Source of the DNA: Thalassotalea_B sp049613795
GTDB taxonomy: Bacteria; Pseudomonadota; Gammaproteobacteria; Enterobacterales; Alteromonadaceae
Assembly: GCA_049613795.1 (NCBI GenBank)
Contig: JBMZCX010000059.1
Location: forward strand, 1 to 17,417
Direction: 5' to 3'
DNA: 17,417 nt
The translations under genes were made by a program, and so were the position numbers. How positions within the stretch are numbered: the first letter of the stretch is position 1; the number at the start of each line of letters is the position of its first letter. Below, piece after piece: positions 1-7,961 of this stretch. Below the pieces are notes generated by a model that saw nothing but the letters and a program-made list of their open reading frames with translations, ran no database searches and was not told where the DNA came from.

Positions 1-2558
1 CCATTCGGCCAAATAATTTTGAATTGTTTTTCAAATTTAGTCCCGTGCTTTATCGCGTGATCTAATGTTTGATTAACTTCTCGCAGATCATCGGGATGCA
101 CTTTTGTGACCCATGTTTTTAACTGATGATCAAACTCATTCGGTTTAACACCATAAAGCTTGCAAACCCAATCGTCCCATTCAAGTACATCGTTAATTAA
201 ATTATATTCCCAGATGCCTATTCCTGTAGCATCTGTTGCTAACGTCATACGTTGATTATTTTTAAGAATTTGTTCTTCTGCCGCTTTTTGATGAGTAATA
301 TCAATCATAGTGCCAATCATACGTTTAGGCATTTTAGCTTCGTCAACTTCAACAGCTTTACCGGTGTCCAGCACCCAAATCCAATGCCCTTCTTTATGAC
401 GCATTCTTAATTCATTCATATAGAATTCATCATCATTACGGCAATATGCACTATATCGTTGTTCACTTAAATGAACGTCGTCAGGGTGAATCAAGGCTAA
501 CCACGTTTTTTCTGATGCAGGCATTATTTCATCAAGGGTATAACCTAAAATATCCGCCCAACGCTCATTTAATATAGTAGTATCTGATGCAACATCCCAA
601 TCCCAAATACCAACGCCTGTTGACTGTAAAATAAACTCTAAACGCTCTTTTGTTTCGTTAAGTATTTGTTGAGCCTCTACACGTTCCGTAATGTCTTGAA
701 AAGAACCCGCTAAACGAACACACACACCATTTTCACTCTCTGCAACGCCTCTTGCAGACACCCAAATTTTACTCCCTTTTGCAGAAATAAGTGGCACCTC
801 AACGGCAAATGGCAAACCATCAGTAACGCTCTGTGCAATGGCCGCTTCAATTTTATTACGACTTTCACCTTCAGGGTAAAAGTCAATAACCGTTGCTAAT
901 TCTGGTTGGTAGTCTTCAGGCACTTCATGAATGTCACGAACAACTTTCGACCAAAATACGTGGTTATTGACAAAGTCGACTTCCCATGCGCCAATACGCG
1001 CTTGTGCGCCTACTTGATCAACCAATGATTTTTGTGCTAAAACAACTCGCTCTTGTTCTTTACGTGTTAATTCTGAACCAAGCCAATTGGCAATTAACTG
1101 AACTAATTCTAGTTCTCTTGCAGTAAACGCTTTAGGTGTAGTTTCTGAACCTGAAAAGTTTAACGTACCAAAAAGCTGCCCATTGACATAGAATGGCACC
1201 CCAACATAGCTTTCTAAAGCAAAATTTTTATAGCACGGATGATGGCTAATTTCACTTTGACCAGCATGATGAAAAGAAAGAGGCTTGCCTGATGCAAGTG
1301 TATGACAACAATAAGTATTTCCTAATTCGAAAACATCGCCTTGTTTTACTTCATCATTAGGTACTTCGCAATATAGCACCTTATATTCTTGGCCTATAAC
1401 TTGACTAACAATTGCTAAGGGTAAATTATAAAGTTGACGACCTAATTGGAGGAGTTGTTGAATTTTTTCATCCGTTGACAGTTCCACTCTAGCCGTAATT
1501 TCATGTAATTGGTTGAGAGCGACTTCTGTTTGTTTAATATCGTTAATATCATTTTGCATCACAATAAACGAGATTATTTTTCCTGCCTTATTTTTCAATG
1601 GCACAATCGTAGTATCAAACCATAACTCCCGTTGCCCTTTAATTTTATTGAGTGTTTCACCACGCCAATAATCTTCGTTAACGCAGACATTAAATATCGC
1701 GTTAAAATCAGCTTGGCTATACCCTCTGCCACAAATTAAAAAAACACTTTGGTTAACTATTTCCTCTTCTTGGAATTGATAAAAGTCTGAAAAACGATCA
1801 TTAATATAAGTAATTTCACCTTTCATGTTCAAACGAAAAACAATGGCATGTTGGTTAATCGCAAATTTAAATTCTTCATTCAAATGTTGGCTATTTAAAA
1901 GCTTTTCATAATTGACTATTACTCGTTCTTCCATTGGTTTCAGTAGTAGCCAATAAATAGCAACAAGTGAAATTAGCACACAAATAAGACTGCCTATTAT
2001 TTGTAAATTTTCGAGCTTTTTATGCAATTCACCTTCTAATACTTGAACGACGTCATCAAGATCTAATAATATTTTTTCAACAGCTTCGGGGTTAAAATTT
2101 TTATTTAAAAACTGTGCGCCATTGGTTTGTGTTTTTACTTTACTAAGCTGTAAAGCTGCATTAGCGTATTCTGCAACGGCTTCATTTAAATTATGAGATA
2201 AAGCGAGTAAAGATCCGTTTGATAAGAAAGAAAATTGACGGTCTTTCGCTTTAATTAATGTAATTAACTGCTGTTGATTATGTTGAAATACGTTTGCGGT
2301 CGCTTGTAATAGCTGGCTTGATTTTTCATTAGCTCCCACTAACTTTAATTCTTTCACATGGTGTTGCGCTAGCATCGCTATTTTTTGGGAATACATCCGC
2401 TGACTGCCAGCAATATCAATAATTTCAGCGACTTTTTCTTGTTGTTGAAACAACACAACAAGCAGAAAGTAAGACACACTAACTAATGCACCAATAAAGG
2501 TTACCGCAAAAATATTTCTTTGCTTGATTTGTTTTTGTAAGTTATTAACATCTGACAT
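1..2558 (-). CDS. Membrane multi-sensor protein (PilJ-N, PAS, GAF, 3x PAS), C-terminus off window
   Basis: The reading frame opens at ATG 2558 and stays open to the left edge, giving about 852 residues without a stop, so the gene is partial. Two membrane helices are visible at about residues 15-37 and 184-206. They flank a periplasmic helical segment carrying IDIAGSQRMYSQKIAMLAQ (about 45-63), the signature of the type IV pilus methyl-accepting transducer N-terminal domain. The cytosolic part holds a PAS unit (about 229-345), a GAF domain (about 356-490, with TYCCHTLASGKPL and YVGVPFYVNGQLFGTLNFSG) and three PAS_3-like units (about 521-625, 640-755 and 771 to the edge), two of which have the GIW(D/E) start typical of that family. 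No kinase, GGDEF, EAL or chemoreceptor output is visible; any of these could follow. It is presumably an inner-membrane sensor of an unknown signal. Domain identities are confident and the output is unknown. No strong ribosome-binding site precedes the ATG. Confidence 0.88.
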   Translation of the reverse strand, partial: MSDVNNLQKQIKQRNIFAVTFIGALVSVSYFLLVVLFQQQEKVAEIIDIAGSQRMYSQKIAMLAQHHVKELKLVGANEKSSQLLQATANVFQHNQQQLITLIKAKDRQFSFLSNGSLLALSHNLNEAVAEYANAALQLSKVKTQTNGAQFLNKNFNPEAVEKILLDLDDVVQVLEGELHKKLENLQIIGSLICVLISLVAIYWLLLKPMEERVIVNYEKLLNSQHLNEEFKFAINQHAIVFRLNMKGEITYINDRFSDFYQFQEEEIVNQSVFLICGRGYSQADFNAIFNVCVNEDYWRGETLNKIKGQRELWFDTTIVPLKNKAGKIISFIVMQNDINDIKQTEVALNQLHEITARVELSTDEKIQQLLQLGRQLYNLPLAIVSQVIGQEYKVLYCEVPNDEVKQGDVFELGNTYCCHTLASGKPLSFHHAGQSEISHHPCYKNFALESYVGVPFYVNGQLFGTLNFSGSETTPKAFTARELELVQLIANWLGSELTRKEQERVVLAQKSLVDQVGAQARIGAWEVDFVNNHVFWSKVVRDIHEVPEDYQPELATVIDFYPEGESRNKIEAAIAQSVTDGLPFAVEVPLISAKGSKIWVSARGVAESENGVCVRLAGSFQDITERVEAQQILNETKERLEFILQSTGVGIWDWDVASDTTILNERWADILGYTLDEIMPASEKTWLALIHPDDVHLSEQRYSAYCRNDDEFYMNELRMRHKEGHWIWVLDTGKAVEVDEAKMPKRMIGTMIDITHQKAAEEQILKNNQRMTLATDATGIGIWEYNLINDVLEWDDWVCKLYGVKPNEFDHQLKTWVTKVHPDDLREVNQTLDHAIKHGTKFEKQFKIIWPN

Positions 2559-2602
2559 AGCGGCGCATATTTATTCTAATTAGTATTGGGTGAGACTTAA
2601 TC

Positions 2603-2630
2603 ACAATACCCTAACTGTAGACCATAACAA
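2603..2630 (-). promoter_or_regulatory. Candidate promoter of the multi-sensor gene
   Basis: Read on the minus strand, TTGTTA (2630-2625) is followed after 16 bp by TATTGT (2608-2603), giving a predicted leader of about 40 nt before ATG 2558. Both boxes are imperfect matches to sigma-70 consensus, so this is only a plausible candidate. Confidence 0.28.
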
Positions 2631-2671
2631 GTAATTTTACGTGAAAATTAAAATGAATATAGTACTTTAAT

Positions 2672-2680
2672 TGCTATAAT
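2672..2680 (+). promoter_or_regulatory. Extended -10 promoter of the WD40 lipoprotein gene
   Basis: TGCTATAAT is a perfect extended -10 element (TGnTATAAT) 40 bp upstream of the ATG at 2721, so transcription would start near 2687. The region 17 bp upstream (2652-2657, AATGAA) is not a good -35 box, as is usual for extended -10 promoters. It likely serves the lipoprotein and the downstream PepSY gene. Confidence 0.5.
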
Positions 2681-2720
2681 AATAATTATAAAAACATAGT
2701 TATACGATGAACATAGACTT

Positions 2721-3731
2721 ATGGTGCACCATTATTTATTTGTCACTAACAAAAAAATTCCGTTAATTTTTTGCATATTATTTATCAGTATGTTGCTTAA
2801 CGCGTGTAGCGATAATACGTTAGTTGAAGTACCCGCATTAACCACACAACACTATGCAACAAAAGTACTTAAAGCAGCAGATATTTCCCAAGACGGTCGC
2901 TATTCGTTGATCAGTAATAATCAGCAAGTTTGTTTATGGAATAATCGTAAAAATGAAAAGGTTTACCCTTGCACTACTGGCGTTGAAGGGCAGTTAATTG
3001 AATTACTTGGCATCTCAAAATCAAACAAATACTTTTATACCTCTAATCGCATTAATGTCCATTTATACCAGCTTAATACAGGTCGCTTAATTACCGTGTG
3101 GTCAGCTGGCGATAACATTATTAACGATATTGCCCTGTCTGCCGACGATTCCACCCTTGTTTTAGGTTTTAGAAATGGCCAAGCCAGTGTGGTTGGCGTG
3201 CATGATAATACGATTAACACTTTTTCAATTCATCGCTTAGATATTAATAGCGTTAGCTTGTCTGACGACGGGCAATTGGCATTCACAGGCTCAAGTGACA
3301 AAACAGCAAAACTGTGGAAAACACGCAATGGTAAAGAAAAAAAGTCATTCGAACATCATATGCGGGTAAATCATGTCACACTAAATGCCGATGCAACACT
3401 AGCGTTTTCATTAGACGCAGTAAGTGATCGCTTCTTCTGGTTACTGCCTAGCGGACAGCTATTTTCCGAATTAAACAGCTCGTTGCGATTCATTGAGTTT
3501 AATCAATCGCAATTTTCTGCAGATAAACAGTGGTTATTGTCTGGCGGACCCAAGCAAACATTACAATTGTGGCAATTAACCACGGGCGAGCTTAAAAGCC
3601 ATTGGCAAACCTTTAAGCACCCCGAAAGGTATCGTTCTTCGGTCTTAAGTGCCAAATTTATTGATGAGCAGACTATTGCGTCATTAACCAGCGATGGCGT
3701 TTATCAAACATGGCAAATGCCAACGAAATAA
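2721..3731 (+). CDS. WD40-repeat beta-propeller lipoprotein
   Basis: The product is 336 residues. The N-terminus has a basic stretch (NKK), a hydrophobic core and a lipobox LLNAC, predicting lipidation at Cys29. Ser at +2 would, by the E. coli rule, send it to the outer membrane. The mature part is a series of about six or seven WD40-like blades with the usual pattern of S-x-D-G/D, small residues and an aromatic near the strand end, for example ISQDGRYSLISNNQQVCLWN, LSDDGQLAFTGSSDKTAKLW and FSADKQWLLSGGPKQTLQLW. Such propellers are protein-binding platforms; nothing points to an enzyme. The ATG was taken because it gives a complete signal peptide, although no clear Shine-Dalgarno sequence precedes it; GTG at 2724 is an alternative. 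The PepSY gene follows after 51 bp on the same strand, so the two may be co-transcribed. The binding partner cannot be read from the sequence. Confidence 0.85.
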   Translation: MVHHYLFVTNKKIPLIFCILFISMLLNACSDNTLVEVPALTTQHYATKVLKAADISQDGRYSLISNNQQVCLWNNRKNEKVYPCTTGVEGQLIELLGISKSNKYFYTSNRINVHLYQLNTGRLITVWSAGDNIINDIALSADDSTLVLGFRNGQASVVGVHDNTINTFSIHRLDINSVSLSDDGQLAFTGSSDKTAKLWKTRNGKEKKSFEHHMRVNHVTLNADATLAFSLDAVSDRFFWLLPSGQLFSELNSSLRFIEFNQSQFSADKQWLLSGGPKQTLQLWQLTTGELKSHWQTFKHPERYRSSVLSAKFIDEQTIASLTSDGVYQTWQMPTK

Positions 3732-3782
3732 TTTTATGACATCTATTAACCTCATTTATGATCACAAGTTTCAAGGACATTA

Positions 3783-4376
3783 ATGCGTACATTTCACAAA
3801 TATTTAGGCATATTCATGCTACTGCCATTTATCGCTTGGGCGATTACTGGCACTTTCTTTTATTTTAAACCTGGTTACCAAGAAGCCTACCAAGGACTTA
3901 CAATTAAGCTTTATCCGCTTGAGCGTAGTACTACTTTGCCTGAGCAGCATAGCTGGTTAGCCGTTAAACAATTAAGAACTATTTTAGGTGATCATTTATT
4001 AGTGAAGAATAATGAAGGTTGGCAACAGCTTAACCCTGAAAGTTTGGAAATAATAACCGCGCCATCTTCTGAAGCAATAAAACAACTGGTTAACGATGCT
4101 ATTAAAGAAAAACCTGAGCGCTACGGCGAAATCAACACAGTGAATGCATTTGAGGTTACAACCTCTACCGATGTTAGAATTACACTGAATTGGACTCAAA
4201 TGACCTTACGGCAACAAGGTAAAGATACCGATTTTATCAATACAATTTACGATATTCATTATTTACGCTGGACAGGAATTAAAGCACTTGATCAAGTACT
4301 TGGTGTAATAGGCTTAATACTCGTAGTCGTACTTGCCGGGTTAGGCACCATTTTAATGTTTAGAAAACCACGGTAA
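3783..4376 (+). CDS. Small PepSY-type membrane protein
   Basis: The product is 197 residues with one helix at each end (about 7-27 and 169-193) and a soluble domain between them that would lie in the periplasm. The first helix, with an upstream His and the TG-x-FF-x-FKPG stretch, and the second with the IHYLRWTG lead-in (His159) match the PepSY-associated transmembrane layout seen in iron-uptake reductase and sensor-anchor families. The length is about half that of the classic four-helix PepSY_TM proteins, so this is a single-unit version. AAGGA at 3773-3777 sits 5 nt before the ATG and fixes the start. It lies 51 bp behind the WD40 lipoprotein and ends just before a terminator, so the two probably form a bicistronic unit. 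The function is not known. Family roles in metal-reductant handling or peptidase inhibition are only suggestions here. Confidence 0.72.
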   Translation: MRTFHKYLGIFMLLPFIAWAITGTFFYFKPGYQEAYQGLTIKLYPLERSTTLPEQHSWLAVKQLRTILGDHLLVKNNEGWQQLNPESLEIITAPSSEAIKQLVNDAIKEKPERYGEINTVNAFEVTTSTDVRITLNWTQMTLRQQGKDTDFINTIYDIHYLRWTGIKALDQVLGVIGLILVVVLAGLGTILMFRKPR

Positions 4377-4392
4377 ATTAATAAAATAAACG

Positions 4393-4425
4393 AAGGCTGG
4401 CACTTCATAAAACAACCAGCCTTTT
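4393..4425. terminator. Bidirectional intrinsic terminator between convergent genes
   Basis: AAGGCTGG (4393-4400) and CCAGCCTT (4416-4423) form a perfect 8 bp stem with a 15 nt loop. On the plus strand it is followed by TTTTAGTTATT. On the minus strand the stem is followed, after CG, by TTTATTTTATT. It lies between the ends of the PepSY gene (4376) and the PQQ-like gene (4431), so it can serve both. Confidence 0.72.
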
Positions 4426-4430
4426 AGTTA

Positions 4431-4769
4431 TTAGCTTCCCGCAGCGCTAGTCCCAGCAATCACAACAGTGCTTGCAGCTACAGCTTGTTGTGCGGCAATT
4501 TGGCTCGCTATTACTGCCGTATTTTGATGTTCGCTGGCAATAATGCACGTGCCATATCCCATGCCTTTTAATGGGTTTTCCCAAACAATTGCGCCATTTT
4601 CAGCATTTAAACAAAACAAGTGTCCGCCAGAATAGGCAAAAACCTGCTGTTCTTCGTAGTAAACATTAACAATGGTGGAGCTTTTAATTTTCGTTTTCCA
4701 AAGCTCCTCACCACTCTTTTTGCTAATACAAATAACATGATTTTTGATACCTAAAAATAATTTATCCAT
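4431..4769 (-). CDS. Mini PQQ-like beta-propeller repeat protein
   Basis: The product has only 112 residues and no signal peptide or membrane helix, so it is probably cytosolic. Two PQQ-enzyme-type repeat motifs are visible: VICISKKSGEELWKTKI (about 12-28) and LFCLNAENGAIVWENPLKG (about 51-69), each with the x-G-x-x-x-W signature. After the second comes GMGYGT and then an Ala/Val/Gln-rich tail of about 30 residues ending in GTSAAGS. A full propeller needs six to eight blades, so this could only fold by self-assembly or as a partial sheet. I recall short proteins of this layout, with NPLKG followed by GYG and an Ala-rich tail, in other bacteria, so it is probably a real small family and not a decayed fragment. 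GGAA (minus strand, 4778-4775) lies 5 nt before the ATG. The function is unknown. Confidence 0.72.
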   Translation of the reverse strand: MDKLFLGIKNHVICISKKSGEELWKTKIKSSTIVNVYYEEQQVFAYSGGHLFCLNAENGAIVWENPLKGMGYGTCIIASEHQNTAVIASQIAAQQAVAASTVVIAGTSAAGS

Positions 4770-4803
4770 AATATTTCCATTTTATTAAATGCGATTGCTT
4801 ACG

Positions 4804-5661
4804 TTATTTTACTAATCGACTCGCCACTGGCGTTTGACAAATATCAAGCACTGGTGGTGGCTTTTTAAAGAAAAAAGCATTTTCACGCGCTCGTCGTTTC
4901 GCTAATTTTTTGCGATATTCATCAGTATTAGTATTAGCAACCTCAATAATTATGCGATCTTTTTCTGGAACATCACTCATTAACTGCATTGAAATCATTG
5001 GTGTATATTCTTCCTCACTAATTGGAGTGTCACCTTTAATAGCATCGGTACGCTTTATCGCTTGAATATGATTCATACCATAAACAACTCTGCCAAAAAC
5101 CGTCATCAATCGGTCTAAATACCTTGTTGCTTGTCCATTGGTAATATAGAAATGACTGGTTGCTGTATCTGCAGCTGTTGTGCGAGCCATAGCAATAATG
5201 CCCGGACAATGTAGCATCCACGCTTTTTGCTCTTTGGTATCTAGGCCTAACGCAAAACCATCTTTAAAACCAGTTTGCTCAACAAACATATCGTTCGTTT
5301 GTACTTGGGTAAAAGTAAAGTTTTCATCAACCGAGAACTCACCTTCTAGTACTAATTGAGCAACCGCTTTGTCAACTTTACTACCGTCTTTTGGCCCACC
5401 TTGCGCGACAAAACCGTCAATCACACGATAGAATTTATTGCCGTTATAATGTCCTGATCGCGTTAATTGCTGAAATTGAGCGACATTTTTAGGGGCAAAT
5501 TGTGGTGCTAACTCAATAACCACCTTACCATGCGGCAAGGTTAATAATACCGTATTTTGAAGATCAAGCTTGCGCCACTCATCTGCTTTTACTGTTGTAA
5601 CTTTAGTGGCTATTAAGGTAAACAAGGCCGTTACCACTAAACATTTTATTGTTGTTTTCAT
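4804..5661 (-). CDS. Periplasmic cyclophilin-type peptidyl-prolyl cis-trans isomerase
   Basis: The product is 285 residues when started at ATG 5661. That start gives a clean Sec signal peptide (MKTTIKCLVVTALFTLIA, likely cut after VKA at about residue 26), whereas the upstream ATG at 5712 would bury the signal. The cyclophilin fold is shown by FYRVIDGFVAQGG (the catalytic Arg region), GIIAMART, SHFYITNG and LMTVFGRVVYGM. It should therefore speed proline isomerisation during folding of exported proteins. Compared with the roughly 165-residue core, there is an insert between the GGP segment and GIIAMART of about 60 residues, and a charged C-terminal extension (YRKKLAKRRARENAFFFKK). The two Cys (one in WMLHCPG, one near the C-terminus in LDICQTP) are worth noting. 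It ends 34 bp before the start of the PQQ-like gene on the same strand, so co-transcription is possible. Confidence 0.88.
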   Translation of the reverse strand: MKTTIKCLVVTALFTLIATKVTTVKADEWRKLDLQNTVLLTLPHGKVVIELAPQFAPKNVAQFQQLTRSGHYNGNKFYRVIDGFVAQGGPKDGSKVDKAVAQLVLEGEFSVDENFTFTQVQTNDMFVEQTGFKDGFALGLDTKEQKAWMLHCPGIIAMARTTAADTATSHFYITNGQATRYLDRLMTVFGRVVYGMNHIQAIKRTDAIKGDTPISEEEYTPMISMQLMSDVPEKDRIIIEVANTNTDEYRKKLAKRRARENAFFFKKPPPVLDICQTPVASRLVK

Positions 5662-5668
5662 ATGATTT

Positions 5669-5697
5669 ATTATCAAGAATAAGGTATTTACAGTAAA
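5669..5697 (-). promoter_or_regulatory. Candidate promoter of the cyclophilin gene
   Basis: On the minus strand, TTTACT (5697-5692) and GATAAT (5674-5669) are 17 bp apart. The predicted transcript would begin within a few bases of the ATG at 5661, leaving almost no leader. Either the mRNA is nearly leaderless or the true promoter lies further upstream. No ribosome-binding site was found, which fits either reading. Confidence 0.3.
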
Positions 5698-5744
5698 GCA
5701 AAAACGGCTCATTGATACCAGCGAAAGTTTGTTAACATTGAGTA

Positions 5745-5773
5745 TTGGCGATTACAAGGGAGCTTGATAATAT
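5745..5773 (+). promoter_or_regulatory. Candidate promoter of the DUF445 gene
   Basis: TTGGCG (5745-5750) and TAATAT (5768-5773) are 17 bp apart; an overlapping GATAAT (5766-5771) could also serve as -10. The predicted start of transcription near 5780 would leave the ATG at 5806 with a short leader, but would leave almost nothing before the TTG at 5785. Confidence 0.33.
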
Positions 5774-5805
5774 AGCGCTAATTTTTGATCAACAAACAAC
5801 CCTTT

Positions 5806-6516
5806 ATGAACAAAAGCTTTCTCACTAATTTCATCGCATTAATTACCACGCTTATCGGCCATTTTTACGCTATTCCCGTATTATTTGCTGTCGGTTTATT
5901 CGCATTATCAGGCGCGGTTACTAACTGGCTAGCTATTCATATGTTATTTGAAAAAGTACCGCTACTTTATGGTTCAGGCGTTATTCCAGCACGATTTGAA
6001 GACTTTAAAGCAGGTATCCGTAATTTAATGATGGAGCAATTTTTTACCGAAGAAAATATAGATCGTTTTCTTTCTGACCGTAGTGGTAATGCAAGCACGT
6101 TAAACTTAGTCCCTGTTATTGAAAAGGTCGACTTGTCACCTGCATTTGATAATTTAGTTGATGTGATAGAAACCTCATCTTTTGGCGGCATGCTAGCGAT
6201 GGTCGGCGGCAAAGAAGCGTTGCAGCCATTAAGAGAACCTTTTATTGAAAAAATGAAAGAAACCGTTTGCGAGCTTTCCCAAAGCGAGTCATTTAATACT
6301 ATTTTGCGTGAAGAATTAGAGCAACCAAATGTAGTTGCAGGTATGCGCGATAAAGTCAGCGATATTATTGAAAAGCGCTTAAATGAACTTACTCCGCAGC
6401 TAGTGAAAGAAATTATTCAAACAATGATCCGCCAACATTTAGGCTGGCTAGTAGTTTGGGGTGGTGTTTTTGGCGGAATTATTGGCTTTATTGCCGCAAT
6501 TACCAACAACTTTTAA
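5806..6516 (+). CDS. DUF445 family membrane protein
   Basis: The product is 236 residues from ATG 5806. A TTG at 5785 in the same frame would add seven residues but has no ribosome-binding site and nearly no leader under the predicted promoter. The N-terminus carries two hydrophobic stretches (about 5-24 and 25-48), the second holding GAVTNWLAIHMLF, the hallmark of DUF445. A long charged, helical middle region follows, and one C-terminal helix lies at about 212-233 (WLVVWGGVFGGIIGFIAAI). DUF445 proteins are conserved inner-membrane proteins without an established biochemical role. This is the short form, around 230 residues, against more than 400 for many members. It is transcribed away from the cyclophilin gene and stands alone before a 233 bp gap. 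Confidence 0.83.
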   Translation: MNKSFLTNFIALITTLIGHFYAIPVLFAVGLFALSGAVTNWLAIHMLFEKVPLLYGSGVIPARFEDFKAGIRNLMMEQFFTEENIDRFLSDRSGNASTLNLVPVIEKVDLSPAFDNLVDVIETSSFGGMLAMVGGKEALQPLREPFIEKMKETVCELSQSESFNTILREELEQPNVVAGMRDKVSDIIEKRLNELTPQLVKEIIQTMIRQHLGWLVVWGGVFGGIIGFIAAITNNF

Positions 6517-6749
6517 GTTTTATTTTTAGCATTTTTTGTATTGGAATAGCCATGAAAGTTTTCATTAAATCCTTCAATTATTGATTAGTTGTTTTTCGCC
6601 TATAAATTCGATACTTTTTTACTTGAAACGCTTTAAAAACCACTGCAATGGGGCTATGCTGGGCCTTTATTATTAGGGAATTAATGATCTGACAATACGA
6701 TGGCGTATTATCAGTTAAGTCCCGCTCTTTTTATAAGGTAAACGGAGAA
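6517..6749 (+). other. Leader/intergenic region before the aminotransferase
   Basis: This 233 bp gap holds no full-length gene. It contains a tiny open frame (6552-6584, MKVFIKSFNY then TGA) with TGGAA 5 nt before its ATG, and a hairpin at 6689-6714. TATAAA at 6601-6606 is preceded 17 bp upstream by a poor -35 (TTATTG, 6578-6583), so the promoter is uncertain. Confidence 0.4.
6689..6714 (+). repeat. Hairpin in the aminotransferase leader
   Basis: CTGACAATACG (6689-6699) pairs with CGTATTATCAG (6704-6714) around an ATGG loop, an 11 bp stem with one C/A mismatch. It lies 36 bp before the start codon and has no following T-run, so it is not a terminator. It could be an operator half-site pair or an mRNA structure; no known regulator site is recognised. 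Confidence 0.45.
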
Positions 6750-7937
6750 ATGTTTGGTAGCTTAAAGGCATTGCCTGCCGACCCTATTTTGGGCTTATTG
6801 GCAAAATATCGTGAAGATTCAAATCCAAATAAAATTGATTTGGGTGTTGGTGTTTATAAAAATGAAGCTGGTCACACTGCAATTTTAGATTGTGTGAAAA
6901 AAGCTGAAAAATATCGTCACGACAATGAAGATACCAAAGTTTACATTGGTCCTACGGGTTCAGCTCTTTTTAACGATGAAATGAGCAAATTAATTTTTGG
7001 TAGCCATAAAGTACTCATTGAAAACCGTGCGCGCACAGTGTCAACACCTGGCGGTACTGGCGCATTACGTGTAGCCGCAGAATTTATTAAGTCATGTAAA
7101 GCAGGCGCTACTATTTGGGTAAGTGACCCAACATGGGCAAACCATACAGGCTTATTTCAAGCGGCTGGCTTAACCGTAAAAACATACCCTTACTATAACC
7201 ATGAAAGTAAAACGCTAAACTTTGACGGCATGTTAGCCGCGCTAAAAGAAGTAAGTGCCGATGACGCGGTGTTATTACACGCCTGCTGTCATAACCCAAG
7301 TGGTATGGACTTAACTAACGAGCAATGGCAACAAGTTGCAGAAGTAGCAAAAGCAAAAGCTTGGTTACCTGTAGTTGACATGGCTTATCAAGGTTTTGGC
7401 GATGGTTTAGACGAAGACGCTTATGGTTTACGCCTAATGGCTGACAGCGTTGAAGAAATGATTGTGTGTAGTTCATGCTCTAAAAACTTTGGTTTATACC
7501 GTGAACGTATTGGCGCAACAACTATTATTGCTAGCTCAACTACCAATGCTGATATTGCTAACTCAGTATTATTATCAGTAGTACGTTGTATTTACTCTAT
7601 GCCGCCAGCACATGGTGCCGCCTTAGTTGAAACAATTCTTCACTCTGACGAGTTGCGCCAACAATGGCATGCCGAGCTAAAAGAAATGCGTGACCGCATT
7701 AATGGTAATCGTCAGATAATCGTAGATAAATTAGCTGAAAATGGCGTAACTAGAGACTTTAGCTTTATTACTCGCCAAAAAGGTATGTTCTCTTTCTTGG
7801 GTATTACCCCTGAGCAAGTACAGCGTTTACAAGATGAGTTTAGTATTTATATGGTAGATTCTAGTCGAATGAGCATTGCGGGTATTGCTAATAGTAATGT
7901 TGACTACTTAGCCAAATCTATTGCAAAAGTACTTTAA
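6750..7937 (+). CDS. Aspartate/aromatic-amino-acid aminotransferase (class I, PLP)
   Basis: The product is 395 residues, the normal length of AspC and TyrB. These enzymes move the amino group of aspartate, tyrosine or phenylalanine to 2-oxoglutarate with pyridoxal phosphate in the cytosol. The whole active site is visible: Trp129 in DPTWANH, Asn182 in CHNPSGMD, the PLP-binding Lys245 in SCSKNFGLYRERIG, Arg279 in VVRCIYSMPPAHG and the substrate-carboxylate Arg373 in SSRMSIAGI. The N-terminus LKALPADPILGLLAKY and NKIDLGVGVYKNE is typical of subgroup I-alpha. Sequence alone does not settle aspartate against aromatic preference, so no symbol is given. Start support comes from TAAGG at 6734-6738 (11 nt spacing) or GGAG at 6744-6747, which is very close. 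It is a single-gene unit with its own leader and a strong terminator. Confidence 0.93.
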   Translation: MFGSLKALPADPILGLLAKYREDSNPNKIDLGVGVYKNEAGHTAILDCVKKAEKYRHDNEDTKVYIGPTGSALFNDEMSKLIFGSHKVLIENRARTVSTPGGTGALRVAAEFIKSCKAGATIWVSDPTWANHTGLFQAAGLTVKTYPYYNHESKTLNFDGMLAALKEVSADDAVLLHACCHNPSGMDLTNEQWQQVAEVAKAKAWLPVVDMAYQGFGDGLDEDAYGLRLMADSVEEMIVCSSCSKNFGLYRERIGATTIIASSTTNADIANSVLLSVVRCIYSMPPAHGAALVETILHSDELRQQWHAELKEMRDRINGNRQIIVDKLAENGVTRDFSFITRQKGMFSFLGITPEQVQRLQDEFSIYMVDSSRMSIAGIANSNVDYLAKSIAKVL

Positions 7938-7961
7938 TCAGACACCACGTGGTCAATATTA

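Noticed and set aside
5771..5780. TAGCGCTA palindrome near the DUF445 promoter, sharing AGCGCT with the palindrome at 8929-8942
   Set aside because: A six-base shared core is too short to claim a common regulator from two sites.
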